64,000 nt of DNA from an endosymbiont of Lamellibrachia barhami (GTDB lineage Bacteria > Pseudomonadota > Gammaproteobacteria > Chromatiales > Chromatiaceae). The position numbers and the translations under genes are program-made. The notes beneath the pieces are model-generated. The model made no database searches. It saw only the letters and a list, made by a program, of their open reading frames with translations, and was not told the DNA's origin. Of this stretch, positions 50,025 to 60,022 are shown piece after piece; within the stretch, counting starts at the first letter, position 1, and every line of letters starts with the position of its first letter. The stretch is from assembly GCF_011947365.2 (NCBI RefSeq), contig NZ_JAAVSH020000001.1, forward strand, positions 1,088,234 through 1,152,233, read 5' to 3'.

Positions 50025-51944
50025 ATGTGTACGAAACCATCTAGTGTTTCTTTTATGGGTAGAATTGGCATTAGTGTGATTTTACTGGGGTGTCTTTCTC
50101 TGCCTGTTTTTGCATTTGCCAGCGAATCTAATGAAAGGGTTCAATTAGCAGCTGTAGATGAGAGTACGATGACCAAAAAAGAGGAGCGTGAAGCAAAAAG
50201 AGCTAAGAAAAAAGCTGAGCGTGAAGCAAAAAGAGCCAAGAAAAAAGCTGAGCGTGAAGCAAAAAAGGCTAAGAAACAAGAGGCGAAACGAATTGCTCGG
50301 GAGGAGCAAAAGGCTAATAACAAGGCAGCAAGGGACAAAAAAATGGAAGGATACTATGCGGGGCTTGCATCCGTGAGTCCATCTACCGAGTTTCAAGGTG
50401 ATCCTTGGCGTTTCCAGATGAGCTGTGGGCGTGAAAAATATTTTGGATTTCTTTTTCTTAATATCGATGGGGCAAACACCATGGGTGTGCTGAAGGGTTT
50501 TGCAAAATCATCCTATCGGAAATATGGTGTTCTCCGTGCAGATGGTAAATATAATAGTGCATCACGTAAACTTGAATTGCGGTCTTCAGGCTACGTAGAA
50601 GATAGGTTTGGACGCGATCTTCCACCTACTGATATTAACGCGATATTAGCAGAGGATGGCTCCTATATGGAAGGAAGTGCGGCGAACGCCAGTAATTGCA
50701 CGACCTTTCAGGCCTGGAAAACTGAATTTGATACAAGAGTGAATCAGGAAGGCCTTGTTGCGAGCTTCCAGCCTCGCTCAAGGGCGAGTATTGAACAATG
50801 TGAGCAGTACTTAGAGTGGTATCTTGCTGCCAGTGAAGTGCTGGAAACACCTGGTGGGAAGGTCAGTTCTTCGGCTGTTGAGTCGAATTTGGCTTTTGAT
50901 ATGCTGGGTGTTGCTTACGATGGGTTGACTGCAAAAGATGCAAGCGTGCTTCAAAGTCTGGGGCAACAATGCTCGGGTCTTTTAGAAAACACTGGTGATA
51001 CTAAACACGCAGCCCTATTGGATTCCTTGCGGAAGATCAGTGGGCAGTCTGCGGATTATGCGCCTTATATTTTTCAAAATACCGTTAAAAGTATCGGGTG
51101 GCATCGCAATATGTATTTTGCAACCTCTATCCGCGATGCGCGGAAACTTTTGCCGAAAATGGTTGAACAATTGAATGCATTGCCTGTGAATTTGGAAAGC
51201 TTGAAAAAAATTCAGGCTGATATTGATGAGACTGACGCTAAAGGCGGGCTATTCGCGACTTTGCCAGAAAGTGACAGGCAGAAATTCCTATCAGAGTTGG
51301 CCAGAGTGCAAAAAATCGTAGCAATTGGAATTGCAGATGAAAGTCTAGCGGCTGTTAATTGGGAAAGCTTTTCGGCATCCAAGGAAGGTATTTTGAAGCT
51401 GAAGACGACAAACGAGAATATGAAGTTATCTTATAGGAGTATTATGCCTTCGTTTGGCCTGTCTCGTATTGATCGTGAATTTGATAAAGTGAGCTTGAAA
51501 CTGTCTCGTGAGTTGACTGACAAATTGATAGCGAAATACCAAACGGTCGATCACTCTCTTAATGGTTTGCGTGAATATCAAGTTGCGATCAGACGTGTTG
51601 GTAAAGAATATAGTGCTGTACTTACGCCAAAGCACCATAAGGAGCTGTTAAACCAACATATGAAACCGCTGTTAAAAAAAGCAAGGACTGCTTCTGTCAG
51701 CAAGATGCCAGAGTGGCTTGATCAACAAATTACTTCCAATCGCGCAGGCCTTGCAGAGCTTGATCAGATAGCTATGGATTTTTATGAGCGAGATATTGAT
51801 GGATTGAAAAACCCTTCTGAAGCCGCAAAGGTTTCAACTGGTGTATTTGCTCCATTTTTGATTGCCAAGTCACGGCAGATCAAGCGTAGCGAATGTATTC
51901 TTCCATCGGGTTTTGAAGATATGGCTAAAGCATTTTGCCTGTGA
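50025..51944 (+). CDS. Large secreted hypothetical protein with Lys/Glu/Ala-rich repeat region
   Basis: Signal peptide ISVILLGCLSLPVFAFASE; three KKAEREAKRA repeats; long C-terminal domain, no recognised family. Confidence 0.65.
   Translation: MCTKPSSVSFMGRIGISVILLGCLSLPVFAFASESNERVQLAAVDESTMTKKEEREAKRAKKKAEREAKRAKKKAEREAKKAKKQEAKRIAREEQKANNKAARDKKMEGYYAGLASVSPSTEFQGDPWRFQMSCGREKYFGFLFLNIDGANTMGVLKGFAKSSYRKYGVLRADGKYNSASRKLELRSSGYVEDRFGRDLPPTDINAILAEDGSYMEGSAANASNCTTFQAWKTEFDTRVNQEGLVASFQPRSRASIEQCEQYLEWYLAASEVLETPGGKVSSSAVESNLAFDMLGVAYDGLTAKDASVLQSLGQQCSGLLENTGDTKHAALLDSLRKISGQSADYAPYIFQNTVKSIGWHRNMYFATSIRDARKLLPKMVEQLNALPVNLESLKKIQADIDETDAKGGLFATLPESDRQKFLSELARVQKIVAIGIADESLAAVNWESFSASKEGILKLKTTNENMKLSYRSIMPSFGLSRIDREFDKVSLKLSRELTDKLIAKYQTVDHSLNGLREYQVAIRRVGKEYSAVLTPKHHKELLNQHMKPLLKKARTASVSKMPEWLDQQITSNRAGLAELDQIAMDFYERDIDGLKNPSEAAKVSTGVFAPFLIAKSRQIKRSECILPSGFEDMAKAFCL
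50184..50282 (+). repeat. Three tandem 33-bp units (GAGCGTGAAGCAAAAAGAGCTAAGAAAAAAGCT)
   Basis: Units 50184-50216, 50217-50249 and 50250-50282, with the third diverged. Confidence 0.85.
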
Positions 51945-52132
51945 GCGCATAAAGTCTGCCAACCATATCGAGTTCATCCGTCCATAGATTGTTTTCTTTG
52001 TCTAAATCTCAATTCTACCTGACATTAGACCCTGTTCAGGGCTAAAATAGCGGGTTATTTGGTGCCCTATGTCTGGGCATGAGTAGATTTAGAAGTGTGT
52101 ACATATCTGTGTGCATATTCGGAGAATAGAGT

Positions 52133-53719
52133 TTGTCAGACAGTAATTATATCAATGAAATCAAACGGAGACGCACTTTTGCTATCATCTCCCACCCGGA
52201 TGCGGGTAAGACCACATTGACCGAAAAACTGCTGCTCTACGGCGGTGCTATCCAGATGGCGGGCACGGTCAAGGGGCGCAAGGCGGCGCGTCACGCCACT
52301 TCCGACTGGATGGATATGGAGAAGGAACGAGGCATCTCGGTGACCTCGTCGGTGATGCAGTTCCCCTATCGGGATGAGATCGTCAACCTGCTCGATACAC
52401 CTGGCCATGAGGATTTTTCCGAGGATACCTACCGCACGCTCACTGCGGTGGACTCCGCCCTGATGGTGATCGATGTGGCCAAGGGTGTCGAAGCGCGGAC
52501 CATCAAGTTGATGGAGGTCTGCCGCATGCGCGATACGCCGATCCTCACCTTCGTCAACAAACTTGACCGTGAAGGACGCGATCCCATCGATATCATGGAT
52601 GAGATCGAAAAGGTGCTGAAAATAGAGTGCGCCCCGGTCACCTGGCCTATCGGCATGGGCAAGCGTCTGAAGGGGGTCTTTGATCTGCGCACCGATACCA
52701 CCCATCTCTTCAGCGCCACCCACGGAGGTAAGATCCAAATGGGTGAGATGATCGAGGGACTGGACAACCCCCATCTCGACGAGGTGTTGGGGGAGATGGC
52801 CCAAGAGTTGCGCGATGAGATAGAGCTGGTGCGTGGCGCCAGCAACGAACTCGATCTGGAGGCCTATGCGCGCGGTGAGCAGACGCCGGTCTTCTTTGGC
52901 TCAGCGATCAATAACTTCGGCGTCAGGGAGTTGTTGGACGCCTTCGTCGAGTACAGTCCTGCGCCCCTCTCCCGTCAGACCCAGCAGCGTCTGGTGGAGC
53001 CGTCGGAGAAGAAGTTCACTGGCTTCGTCTTCAAGATCCAGGCCAATATGGACCGGCAGCATCGGGATCGCATCGCCTTTCTCAGGGTCTGCTCCGGCAG
53101 TTATCGCAAGGGGATGAAGATGAAACATGTCCGCATCGGAAAGACGGTGCAGATAAGCAATGCCATCACCTTCCAGGCGGATGAGCGCAGGCATGTGGAG
53201 GAGGCCTGGCCCGGCGATATCATCGGCCTGCACAATCACGGCACCATCCAGATCGGCGATACCTTCACCGAGGGGGAGGAGCTGAAATATGAGGGCATCC
53301 CCTACTTTGCCCCGGAACTCTTTCGCCGGGTGGTGCTGAAGGATCCGCTCAAGCAGAAAGCGCTGTTGAAGGGGATTCTGCAACTCAGTGAAGAGGGGGC
53401 GACCCAGGTCTTTCGGCCAGAGAAAAACAACGATCTGATCCTTGGGGCGGTGGGTGTGCTTCAGTTCGATGTCGCCGTCGAACGTCTGAAGAGCGAATAC
53501 AAGGTGGAGGCCATCATAGAGGCGGCCAGCGTCGTCACCGCCCGCTGGGTCGAGTGCGACGATGAAAAGATGCTGCAGCGTTTCAAAGATAAAAACCACG
53601 TTAATCTGGCGTTGGATGGGGATAACCAGTTGGTCTATCTTGCTCCTACCCGGGTCAATCTGAGTCTGGCCGAGGAGCGCTGGCCTGAAGTGCGCTTCCT
53701 GGCGACGCGAGAACTGTAG
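52133..53719 (+). CDS. prfC: Peptide chain release factor 3 (TTG start)
   Basis: [97 protein letters not shown]. Confidence 0.97.
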   Translation: MSDSNYINEIKRRRTFAIISHPDAGKTTLTEKLLLYGGAIQMAGTVKGRKAARHATSDWMDMEKERGISVTSSVMQFPYRDEIVNLLDTPGHEDFSEDTYRTLTAVDSALMVIDVAKGVEARTIKLMEVCRMRDTPILTFVNKLDREGRDPIDIMDEIEKVLKIECAPVTWPIGMGKRLKGVFDLRTDTTHLFSATHGGKIQMGEMIEGLDNPHLDEVLGEMAQELRDEIELVRGASNELDLEAYARGEQTPVFFGSAINNFGVRELLDAFVEYSPAPLSRQTQQRLVEPSEKKFTGFVFKIQANMDRQHRDRIAFLRVCSGSYRKGMKMKHVRIGKTVQISNAITFQADERRHVEEAWPGDIIGLHNHGTIQIGDTFTEGEELKYEGIPYFAPELFRRVVLKDPLKQKALLKGILQLSEEGATQVFRPEKNNDLILGAVGVLQFDVAVERLKSEYKVEAIIEAASVVTARWVECDDEKMLQRFKDKNHVNLALDGDNQLVYLAPTRVNLSLAEERWPEVRFLATREL

Positions 53720-53721
53720 AA

Positions 53722-53749
53722 GGCCGGTTCAAGCGCAGCGGATCGGGCC
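53722..53749. repeat. REP-like unit GGCCGGTTCAAGCGCAGCGGATCGGGCC
   Basis: Chimera of the GCCGGTTC and GATCGGGCC half-palindromes of the family. Confidence 0.65.
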
Positions 53750-53808
53750 TGCGGCAACGAAGCGTTAGTGGGCGCCGCTTCCACAATTCAATCAATCGAG
53801 GGGTTTCG

Positions 53809-54051
53809 ATGGAAAACGAAAAAGTAGAAGCACTGATTTGTGCCGGAATGCCCGGCGCGAAAGTCACAGTGACTGGTGACGGCCGCCATTTTGAGGCGCT
53901 GGTCATCAGCGAGGACTTTGTCGGCAAGTCGCTGATCCAGAAGCACCGGATGGTGATGGCGACCGTAACGGAGCAGATTGCCAGCGATGAACTGCATGCG
54001 CTCTCCATCAAGGCTTTTTCTCCTGAAGATTGGGCGGCAAAGCAGGGCTGA
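53809..54051 (+). CDS. BolA/IbaG family protein
   Basis: VEALICAGMPGAKVTVTGDGRHFEALVISEDFVGKSLIQKHRMVMATVTEQIASDELHALSIKAFSPEDW. Confidence 0.93.
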   Translation: MENEKVEALICAGMPGAKVTVTGDGRHFEALVISEDFVGKSLIQKHRMVMATVTEQIASDELHALSIKAFSPEDWAAKQG

Positions 54052-54146
54052 TCGCTATCGAAAAACTGTAGTTTTTCCATTTGTAATTCTCCCCCGGCAT
54101 TCCATAATTAAGATAGAAAGTGGTGGATATTAAATGGAGGTATCCC

Positions 54147-54356
54147 ATGTTCGTGATGCAGAAAAACACGAAAAAGATGGTTGAAGTCCTGAGTCTGGCC
54201 GATCTATTTGATCCTATGCATGGCGAAGTGGTCGGGCGGTTTCACGCGGGTGAGGAGATGCAGGATCCGGAAAAGTTCACCAAGGGCGATCTGCAGTTTC
54301 CTTCGGGTGAGGCTCTTCCCCGATGCTGGCTCGATTCGCACTATCGCGAAGGCTGA
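54147..54356 (+). CDS. Small conserved-looking hypothetical protein
   Basis: MFVMQKNTKKMVEVLSLADLFDPMHGEVVGRFHAGEEMQDPEKF...; SD-like GGAGG upstream. Confidence 0.55.
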   Translation: MFVMQKNTKKMVEVLSLADLFDPMHGEVVGRFHAGEEMQDPEKFTKGDLQFPSGEALPRCWLDSHYREG

Positions 54357-54430
54357 GCCACTTCATTTTCTTGGGTACATGAGAACATCGGTGGGGTTCG
54401 CCGCCGGTGCCGTCATCTGTAGTGAAGTAG

Positions 54431-54517
54431 GCCGGTTCAAGCGTAGCGGAACCGGCAGCATTCCTTGTGTTCCATCAAGCTTGGATTGCCCGATCCGCTA
54501 CGCTTGATCGTGCCTAC
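54431..54517. repeat. BIME-like pair of REP palindromes
   Basis: GCCGGTTCAAGCGTAGCGGAACCGGC (54431-54456), about 31 bp spacer, GCCCGATCCGCTACGCTTGATCGTGCCTACG (54488-54517). Confidence 0.8.
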
Positions 54518-54658
54518 GCCTCGAGCAGCGGCAGATTTTCATTTCGGCCTGGATCTCGATGGCCGTGAGGATCAGATTGCCTTTGTGCGCCCGACAAGTG
54601 CTGTGAATACGACTTTTTTGGATGATCCGTCCATAGCGCTTTCCTGCCTCAGGCAGGG

Positions 54659-55510
54659 TCAAAGATTGGAACAGAGACAGGCCCTATAGTTTTTTCTGTT
54701 CTTCTTGCAGTAGGGTTTTTTGTCTGTCATTTGGTAGAAGGTGCGCAGGGCGCGCTGTTTGATCACCATGGTGCTGAAATGGCGTTTTTTTCCGGCTGGA
54801 CGGGTATCGAACAGACAGGCATCTTTGGTGTTTTTACCCACCCGTTTATTGGCTTGCTTAAAGGCCCTTGTACCGGCGATCAGAATGTCTTCAGCGTTCA
54901 TCTCACGGTTGTAGCCGCTGAGACACTTAATATTATTCCTCGGTTCATACGGGTTTTTGAACTGGAGGCTGATGGTGTAGATCGGCGGTTTGATCGACTC
55001 CTTCAGATAGAACGCCCGACACTTTTCGACCGGGCGTTTCCTATAGTTTGATTTCAGTTTTCTGTATCCGGCCCAGTTGTTGTCCTGTGCCTGCCAGTAG
55101 CGGGCAGCGTAGTGCAGGCCGCCGAGGTCCCGACCGGATCCAGGTTCACCGCAGAAGACATGCTTAAAGCCCTTCTGCTCAAACCAGACACGGCGCAGCT
55201 CATGGGCAAACTGTTTGTTGTCCCTGGCCTTGCTGAAGATACGCCCTCCGACGGCCTTGCGAATGCGCTGCAAAACCGCTGTATTGGATTTATCCAGCAT
55301 CATCTGTTCAAAATCGACCGCCTCGACCTCATCTCCCCAGTTGCCACACAACGCCAGTACCTCAAGATCAAAGCCGGTCAGGTCGGGGTCTTCGGGGGCA
55401 TGGCGGGTTCTGGGATCATTATCAAAAAAGGGCTGAAAGGCGAGCGCCGGCAGCGACAGGATCAATAGAAAAAATAACAGGGCTGTTTGTTTCATGGCTG
55501 TTTGACTCAT
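54659..55510 (-). CDS. Secreted EndoU-like nuclease candidate
   Basis: Signal peptide ALLFFLLILSLPALAF; FKHVFCGEPGSGRDLGGLHYAARYWQAQDNNWAGYRKL resembles the XendoU GFEHVFVGE...GFHNW motif pair with 16-residue His-His spacing; YTISLQF downstream. Confidence 0.6.
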   Translation of the reverse strand: MSQTAMKQTALLFFLLILSLPALAFQPFFDNDPRTRHAPEDPDLTGFDLEVLALCGNWGDEVEAVDFEQMMLDKSNTAVLQRIRKAVGGRIFSKARDNKQFAHELRRVWFEQKGFKHVFCGEPGSGRDLGGLHYAARYWQAQDNNWAGYRKLKSNYRKRPVEKCRAFYLKESIKPPIYTISLQFKNPYEPRNNIKCLSGYNREMNAEDILIAGTRAFKQANKRVGKNTKDACLFDTRPAGKKRHFSTMVIKQRALRTFYQMTDKKPYCKKNRKNYRACLCSNL

Positions 55511-55582
55511 TGATGATCTGCCTTGGTCTCTTTGGGTGCCAGAGTTCCAGGGGCGTTCCGGATAGACACTATCAGAGTGTAC

Positions 55583-56329
55583 TCAACCCAATATGTCTTT
55601 GACCAGCTGTCGGCTCACCTGACGTCCCAGTTCGCCGATGGCGGTGGTGAGGGGGATCTCCTTGGGACAGACCTGCACACAGTTTTGCGCATTGCCGCAG
55701 TCGCTCAGGCCACCGTCTCCCATGATGGCGTGCAGCCTTGCCTCCCGGTCGTAGGCGCCTGTCGGATGGCTGTTCATGAGCCGCACCTGAGCCAAAACTG
55801 CAGGCCCCAGGAAGTCGCTGTCCGGCCCGAACTGGGGGCAGGCCTCCATGCAGCAGCCACAGCTCATGCAGCGGCTGAAGAGATGGTTTTCGCTCCACAC
55901 CTGAGGCGATATGCGGGGGGCGCCCTGATGTACGTCCCAGGCGCCGTCGATCTCGACCCATGCCTTGACCTGTTTGAGTCCCTCGAATATCCGTGAACGG
56001 TTCACAAGCAGATCCCGCACCACCGGAAATTTGCCGAGGGGTTCCAGCACGATGGGCTGTGCCAACTCATCCACCAGCGCAGAGCAGGCCTGCTGTGGCC
56101 TGCCGTTGATGATCATGGAGCAGGCGCCGCAGACCTCCTCCATGCAGTTGAACTCCCAGACGACCGGTTCGACTCGTTCTCCGTCCGGGGTCACCGGCTC
56201 GTTGCGAATCATCATCAGGGCGGAGACAATGTTGTGCCCCTGTTTATGGGGGATGCGGAACGTCTGCCAATAGGGCTGGCTTTTCGGCCGGTCCTGTCGG
56301 CGTATGCGTAGCTCTATCGAATCGTTCAT
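55583..56329 (-). CDS. frdB: Fumarate reductase/succinate dehydrogenase iron-sulfur subunit
   Basis: WEFNCMEEVCGACSMIINGRPQQACSALVDE, SRCMSCGCCMEACPQFG, DCGNAQNCVQVCPKEIPLTTAIGEL. Confidence 0.95.
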   Translation of the reverse strand: MNDSIELRIRRQDRPKSQPYWQTFRIPHKQGHNIVSALMMIRNEPVTPDGERVEPVVWEFNCMEEVCGACSMIINGRPQQACSALVDELAQPIVLEPLGKFPVVRDLLVNRSRIFEGLKQVKAWVEIDGAWDVHQGAPRISPQVWSENHLFSRCMSCGCCMEACPQFGPDSDFLGPAVLAQVRLMNSHPTGAYDREARLHAIMGDGGLSDCGNAQNCVQVCPKEIPLTTAIGELGRQVSRQLVKDILG

Positions 56330-58218
56330 CAGCGATAGTCCCTCGGTTGCTCCGGCGGAATAATCGAGGTATCCACCGTTTCGTAGGATATACGTGGCCC
56401 ATCCCCGTTATGTTCTGCCAGAGTGGTCTTCAGCCACTGGTCGTTTTTACGTTTCCACGCTTCACGATAGGCCTCAAACTCAGGATCGCCGGGAAACTTG
56501 CCCTCTGGAATCGTCAGCTTGAATTCGGCTTTGTAGTGGGCGCCCCGGCACTCATCCCTGGCACGGGCGCAGCGGGTGATGACCGCGCTGAGGCGAATCA
56601 TCTCCTGCACCTGCCGGGTCTCTGCGAGGCTCTGGTTACTCCAGCCACTGCGGTCTCCGAGACTGATGTTGCGGGATCGCTGCTCCAATGCCAGTAACTC
56701 GTCATAGGCGAGATCGAGGGTTGGGTTGTCTCTCACCACGCCCACCTTTCCCGTCATCAGCGCCCCCAGCTCGTCATGCAGCTGGTAGGGGTTTTCATGC
56801 CCGTTGGATTTGAGCAGAGCCTCGTTGATTGCCTGCTCCCGGGCGACTCCCTCTGCGAAAAAACGGGACGGGGTCTCATCGCTGCTCTGTTCCAGCCCCC
56901 GCAGGTAGGTGGCTACCGACTCACCCGTCACCCGGCCGCTGAAGGAGGCGGAGAGCAGCGAGTTGGCCCCCAGCCGGTTGGCCCCGTGGTAGCCGCTGTC
57001 GCACTCGCCACAGGCGTAGAGACCGGGAATATTGGTGGCGTGGTTGCGCGGGCTGCCGTACTTGAGGCCGCCGCTCTGTTCATCCTTTTCATAGTCGATC
57101 CAGAGGCCCCCCATGGCGTAGTGGGCGGAGGGGAAGATCTCCATGGGAGACTCCAGTGGATCGCTGCCGTGAAACTTGCGGTAGATGTCGAGGATTGCGC
57201 CCAGCCGGGCGGTGACAAACTTTTTGTCCAGATGAGTGAGGTCGAGATAGACTTTGTCCGTGCCGCCGACCCCCTGTCCCAGTTCCCGCACGATCTTCCA
57301 GATAGCCCGTGAGGCCACATCCCGTGGCACAGTATTGCCGTAGCTCGGATACCACTCCTCCAGGAAATAGAAGCGTTCGTTTTCCGGGATGGAGCGGGGA
57401 TTGCGGCTGTCCCCCGGCCGTTTCGGCACCCAGAGGCGTCCTCCCTCGCCCCGTGCGGCCTCGCTCATGAGACGTGTCTTGTCGTCCCCCAGCATGGCGG
57501 TGGGGTGGAACTGGAAGAACTCCGCATTGGCGAACCGGGCGCCCTGCAGGTAACAACGAAAGGCAGCAGCTCCGGTGGAGTTGGTCGAGTTGGTGGTGCG
57601 GTGCCCATAGACCTTGCCCATGCCGCCGGTGGCCATCACCACCGCGTCGGCGCGAAAGGCGCGCACCTCCAGCGAGTGCAGATTGAAGGCGATGATGCCT
57701 TTGCAGTGGCCGTCGTTGTCGAGCACCAGGGAGAGAAACTCCCACCACTCCCGTTTGTTGACCCTGCCCTGGGCTTCGTGGCGCCGCACCTGCTCATCCA
57801 CCCCATACATCAACTGCTGGCCGGTGCTGGCACCGGCAAAACAGGTACGCTTGTTCTTCACGCCGCCGAACAGGCGCAGATCCATCAATCCCTCCGGGGT
57901 GCGGGAGAAGGTGACGCCCATGCGCTCGAAGGTGCGGATCAGTCCCGGCGCCTCTTCACACATCGACTGGATCGGTGGCTGGTTGGCGAGATAGGAGCCG
58001 CCCTTGACGGTGTCGATGAGGTGCTGCCTTACTGAATCCCGTTGACCTTTGGTGTCGAGCACCGCATTGATCCCTCCCTGGGCACAGACAGAGTGGGATC
58101 GTTTCACCTCGAACAGTGAGAACAGCTCGACACTGAAACCGGCCTCGACGATACGCAGGGTGGTCCAGAGTCCTGCCAGTCCGCCGCCGATGACAATGAC
58201 ACGAGGCATATTTTTCAT
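56329..58218 (-). CDS. frdA: Fumarate reductase/succinate dehydrogenase flavoprotein subunit
   Basis: MKNMPRVIVIGGGLAGLWTTLRIVEAGFSVELFSLFEVKRSHSVCAQGGINAVLDTKG; GGVKNKRTCFAGASTGQQL; HPTAMLGDDKTRLMSEAARGEGGRLW. The annotated upstream extension overlaps frdC. Confidence 0.95.
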   Translation of the reverse strand: MKNMPRVIVIGGGLAGLWTTLRIVEAGFSVELFSLFEVKRSHSVCAQGGINAVLDTKGQRDSVRQHLIDTVKGGSYLANQPPIQSMCEEAPGLIRTFERMGVTFSRTPEGLMDLRLFGGVKNKRTCFAGASTGQQLMYGVDEQVRRHEAQGRVNKREWWEFLSLVLDNDGHCKGIIAFNLHSLEVRAFRADAVVMATGGMGKVYGHRTTNSTNSTGAAAFRCYLQGARFANAEFFQFHPTAMLGDDKTRLMSEAARGEGGRLWVPKRPGDSRNPRSIPENERFYFLEEWYPSYGNTVPRDVASRAIWKIVRELGQGVGGTDKVYLDLTHLDKKFVTARLGAILDIYRKFHGSDPLESPMEIFPSAHYAMGGLWIDYEKDEQSGGLKYGSPRNHATNIPGLYACGECDSGYHGANRLGANSLLSASFSGRVTGESVATYLRGLEQSSDETPSRFFAEGVAREQAINEALLKSNGHENPYQLHDELGALMTGKVGVVRDNPTLDLAYDELLALEQRSRNISLGDRSGWSNQSLAETRQVQEMIRLSAVITRCARARDECRGAHYKAEFKLTIPEGKFPGDPEFEAYREAWKRKNDQWLKTTLAEHNGDGPRISYETVDTSIIPPEQPRDYR

Positions 58219-58847
58219 CTGATAAACCCTAAAAGACCCTGCAGACCCACGGCACAGAGCAGGAGGGTAAATCCCATGCAGAGCAGGAAACTGAGCTGTT
58301 GCGCACGTGGTGTAACCGTGACGCCCCAGCTGATCCCCATGGTCCAGAGGCCGTTGCCCAGATGGAGTAATGAAAGCAGTAGTCCCAGCAGATAGAGCAG
58401 GAAGATCAGTGGATGTGAAAGCAGTTGCTGCATATGGCCAAACAGATCGGCCTTCACGGCGGGTTCCCAAATTCCCCAGAAGCGGGTCATGCCGACATGG
58501 GCGAGCAGAAAAAGCAGAATGGCGACCCCGGAGAGCCGTTGTAGCCAGTAGAAGCGATTGTGCAGCCAGGGGTAGCGGCGCAGTTCTGCCCTGCTGGAGC
58601 GTAGGATCACCAGGCCGTATCCGGCATGAAACAGGATCGGCAGGGCGATGACGAAGATCTCCAGCAACGGCAGGTAGTTCATGCGCTGCAAGGCGGCCAC
58701 CACCTGTTCATTGTAGTGTGCCATGCCGAAACGTGACTGTGAGTTCTCCCAGAGATGGAAGATCAGAAAAGCACCCACCGGCAGCAGCCCGGACAGGGAG
58801 TGCAGTCGGCGCAGGAGAAAGTGGGGATTTTGTATGGATGCCTTCAT
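58215..58847 (-). CDS. frdC: Fumarate reductase/succinate dehydrogenase cytochrome b558-type subunit
   Basis: RRLHSLSGLLPVGAFLIFHLWENSQS; five TM segments with conserved His (HLWENS, HAGYGLVI, HVGMTRFWG, HLGNGLW); overlaps frdA start. Confidence 0.9.
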   Translation of the reverse strand: MKASIQNPHFLLRRLHSLSGLLPVGAFLIFHLWENSQSRFGMAHYNEQVVAALQRMNYLPLLEIFVIALPILFHAGYGLVILRSSRAELRRYPWLHNRFYWLQRLSGVAILLFLLAHVGMTRFWGIWEPAVKADLFGHMQQLLSHPLIFLLYLLGLLLSLLHLGNGLWTMGISWGVTVTPRAQQLSFLLCMGFTLLLCAVGLQGLLGFIR

Positions 58848-59060
58848 GCAGGTAAACGTCACCGGGTCGTCTCATCATAACTTACCGTGTGATCGTGTTA
58901 CCTGAACTGATCTGTCTCAGGAAAAAGTCATCTTCCCGCGCTCAGCTATTTTTAGAATGTTGTCGTCTGACCTGTGATTGAACCGGGGGGAAGGGAGGCA
59001 GCTGTTTTTAAGGGTGAACTATTCCTGCCGTCCCATCCCTCCATGTTTTGCAAGGCTTTC

Positions 59061-59432
59061 TCATAGATCGGGGTTACCCTTTTCGAAACCATGGTAGATG
59101 AAATGGTTGGAAGCGCTGCTGTGCAGGCCCGTTCCTTCGCCGATTCCGGGCGCATTTGCTGTCCTCATTGAGGGTGTCAGGTCAGTGGACAGATCAGAGT
59201 TGCCGCTGGCGAAACCGCGATAGATATCGAAATCCGTCATTGGAGAGTGGCTTCTTGTTCCTGCGGGACTACCTATTCCGGGTTGAACTGCGCTTGCTAC
59301 TGATTTATAGGTGCTGCCCGTGGATAGATCAGGGTTGCCTGGGGCAAATCCGCGATAGATCTCCCAGTCGGAAGCTGCGCCCGCAGCCCCGGTAAAAAGG
59401 AGTGCGCTGATTGCGATGATTGATTTCTTCAT
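59061..59432 (-). CDS. Small secreted protein with three DxxIYRGFxxGNxDL repeats
   Basis: Signal peptide MKKSIIAISALLFTGAAGAA; DWEIYRGFAPGNPDLST / DFDIYRGFASGNSDLST / NHFIYHGFEKGNPDL-stop. Confidence 0.7.
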   Translation of the reverse strand: MKKSIIAISALLFTGAAGAASDWEIYRGFAPGNPDLSTGSTYKSVASAVQPGIGSPAGTRSHSPMTDFDIYRGFASGNSDLSTDLTPSMRTANAPGIGEGTGLHSSASNHFIYHGFEKGNPDL

Positions 59433-59641
59433 GATTGAATCCTCAAGCATTGTATGGGGTGTCGGCATTGGGGTTTGTTGCCGCTTTCTAATATTCATAC
59501 GTTTAACCCTGCTGTTCTGGATTCAATCGATGTGCAGTGGTGGAGTTTCTGGTCTATGGCTGAGGGTTATTCCTCCAAATATCAGTTTGTTGGAACAAGC
59601 CAAGATTTTCAGGGATTCGACCCTCATGAGAGTCGACTGAC

Positions 59642-60022
59642 CTATTCTCCTGCCAGGACCCTCTCAATCGTTGCAATCAACTCTTCGGTCTTTACCGGTT
59701 TGGCAAGAAATTCATTGCCGCCAATATTGCTGCCCATCGACTCGGTTTCATCCTTGGTTACGATGGCGGTCATGAAAATGAATCTGATTTTGCATAGATC
59801 CTCGTCTTCTTTGAGCTGGCTGGCAACCTCTTCACCACCCATGTCCGGCATCATGATGTCCAGCAGAATGAGATCGGGCTGGAACTCCCTGGCGGTGGCA
59901 ATCGCCTGACCTCCGAGGTTTTCGGTACGTACTTCGTAGTTTCCCGTACGTTCCAGATTGAGTTTGACCATGCGGGTGATCGCAGGCTCGTCATCAACCA
60001 CCAAGATACGTTTTGTCATCAC
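59642..60022 (-). CDS. Single-domain response regulator (REC)
   Basis: RILVVDDEPAITRMVKLNLERTG, LILLDIMMPDMGGEEV, FIFMTAIVTKDE, FLAKPVKTEELI. Confidence 0.94.
   Translation of the reverse strand: MMTKRILVVDDEPAITRMVKLNLERTGNYEVRTENLGGQAIATAREFQPDLILLDIMMPDMGGEEVASQLKEDEDLCKIRFIFMTAIVTKDETESMGSNIGGNEFLAKPVKTEELIATIERVLAGE

Noticed and set aside
50184-50282. 33-bp direct repeats considered as a CRISPR array
   Set aside because: Units are contiguous without spacers and encode in-frame KAEREAKRA repeats; no cas genes in the window.
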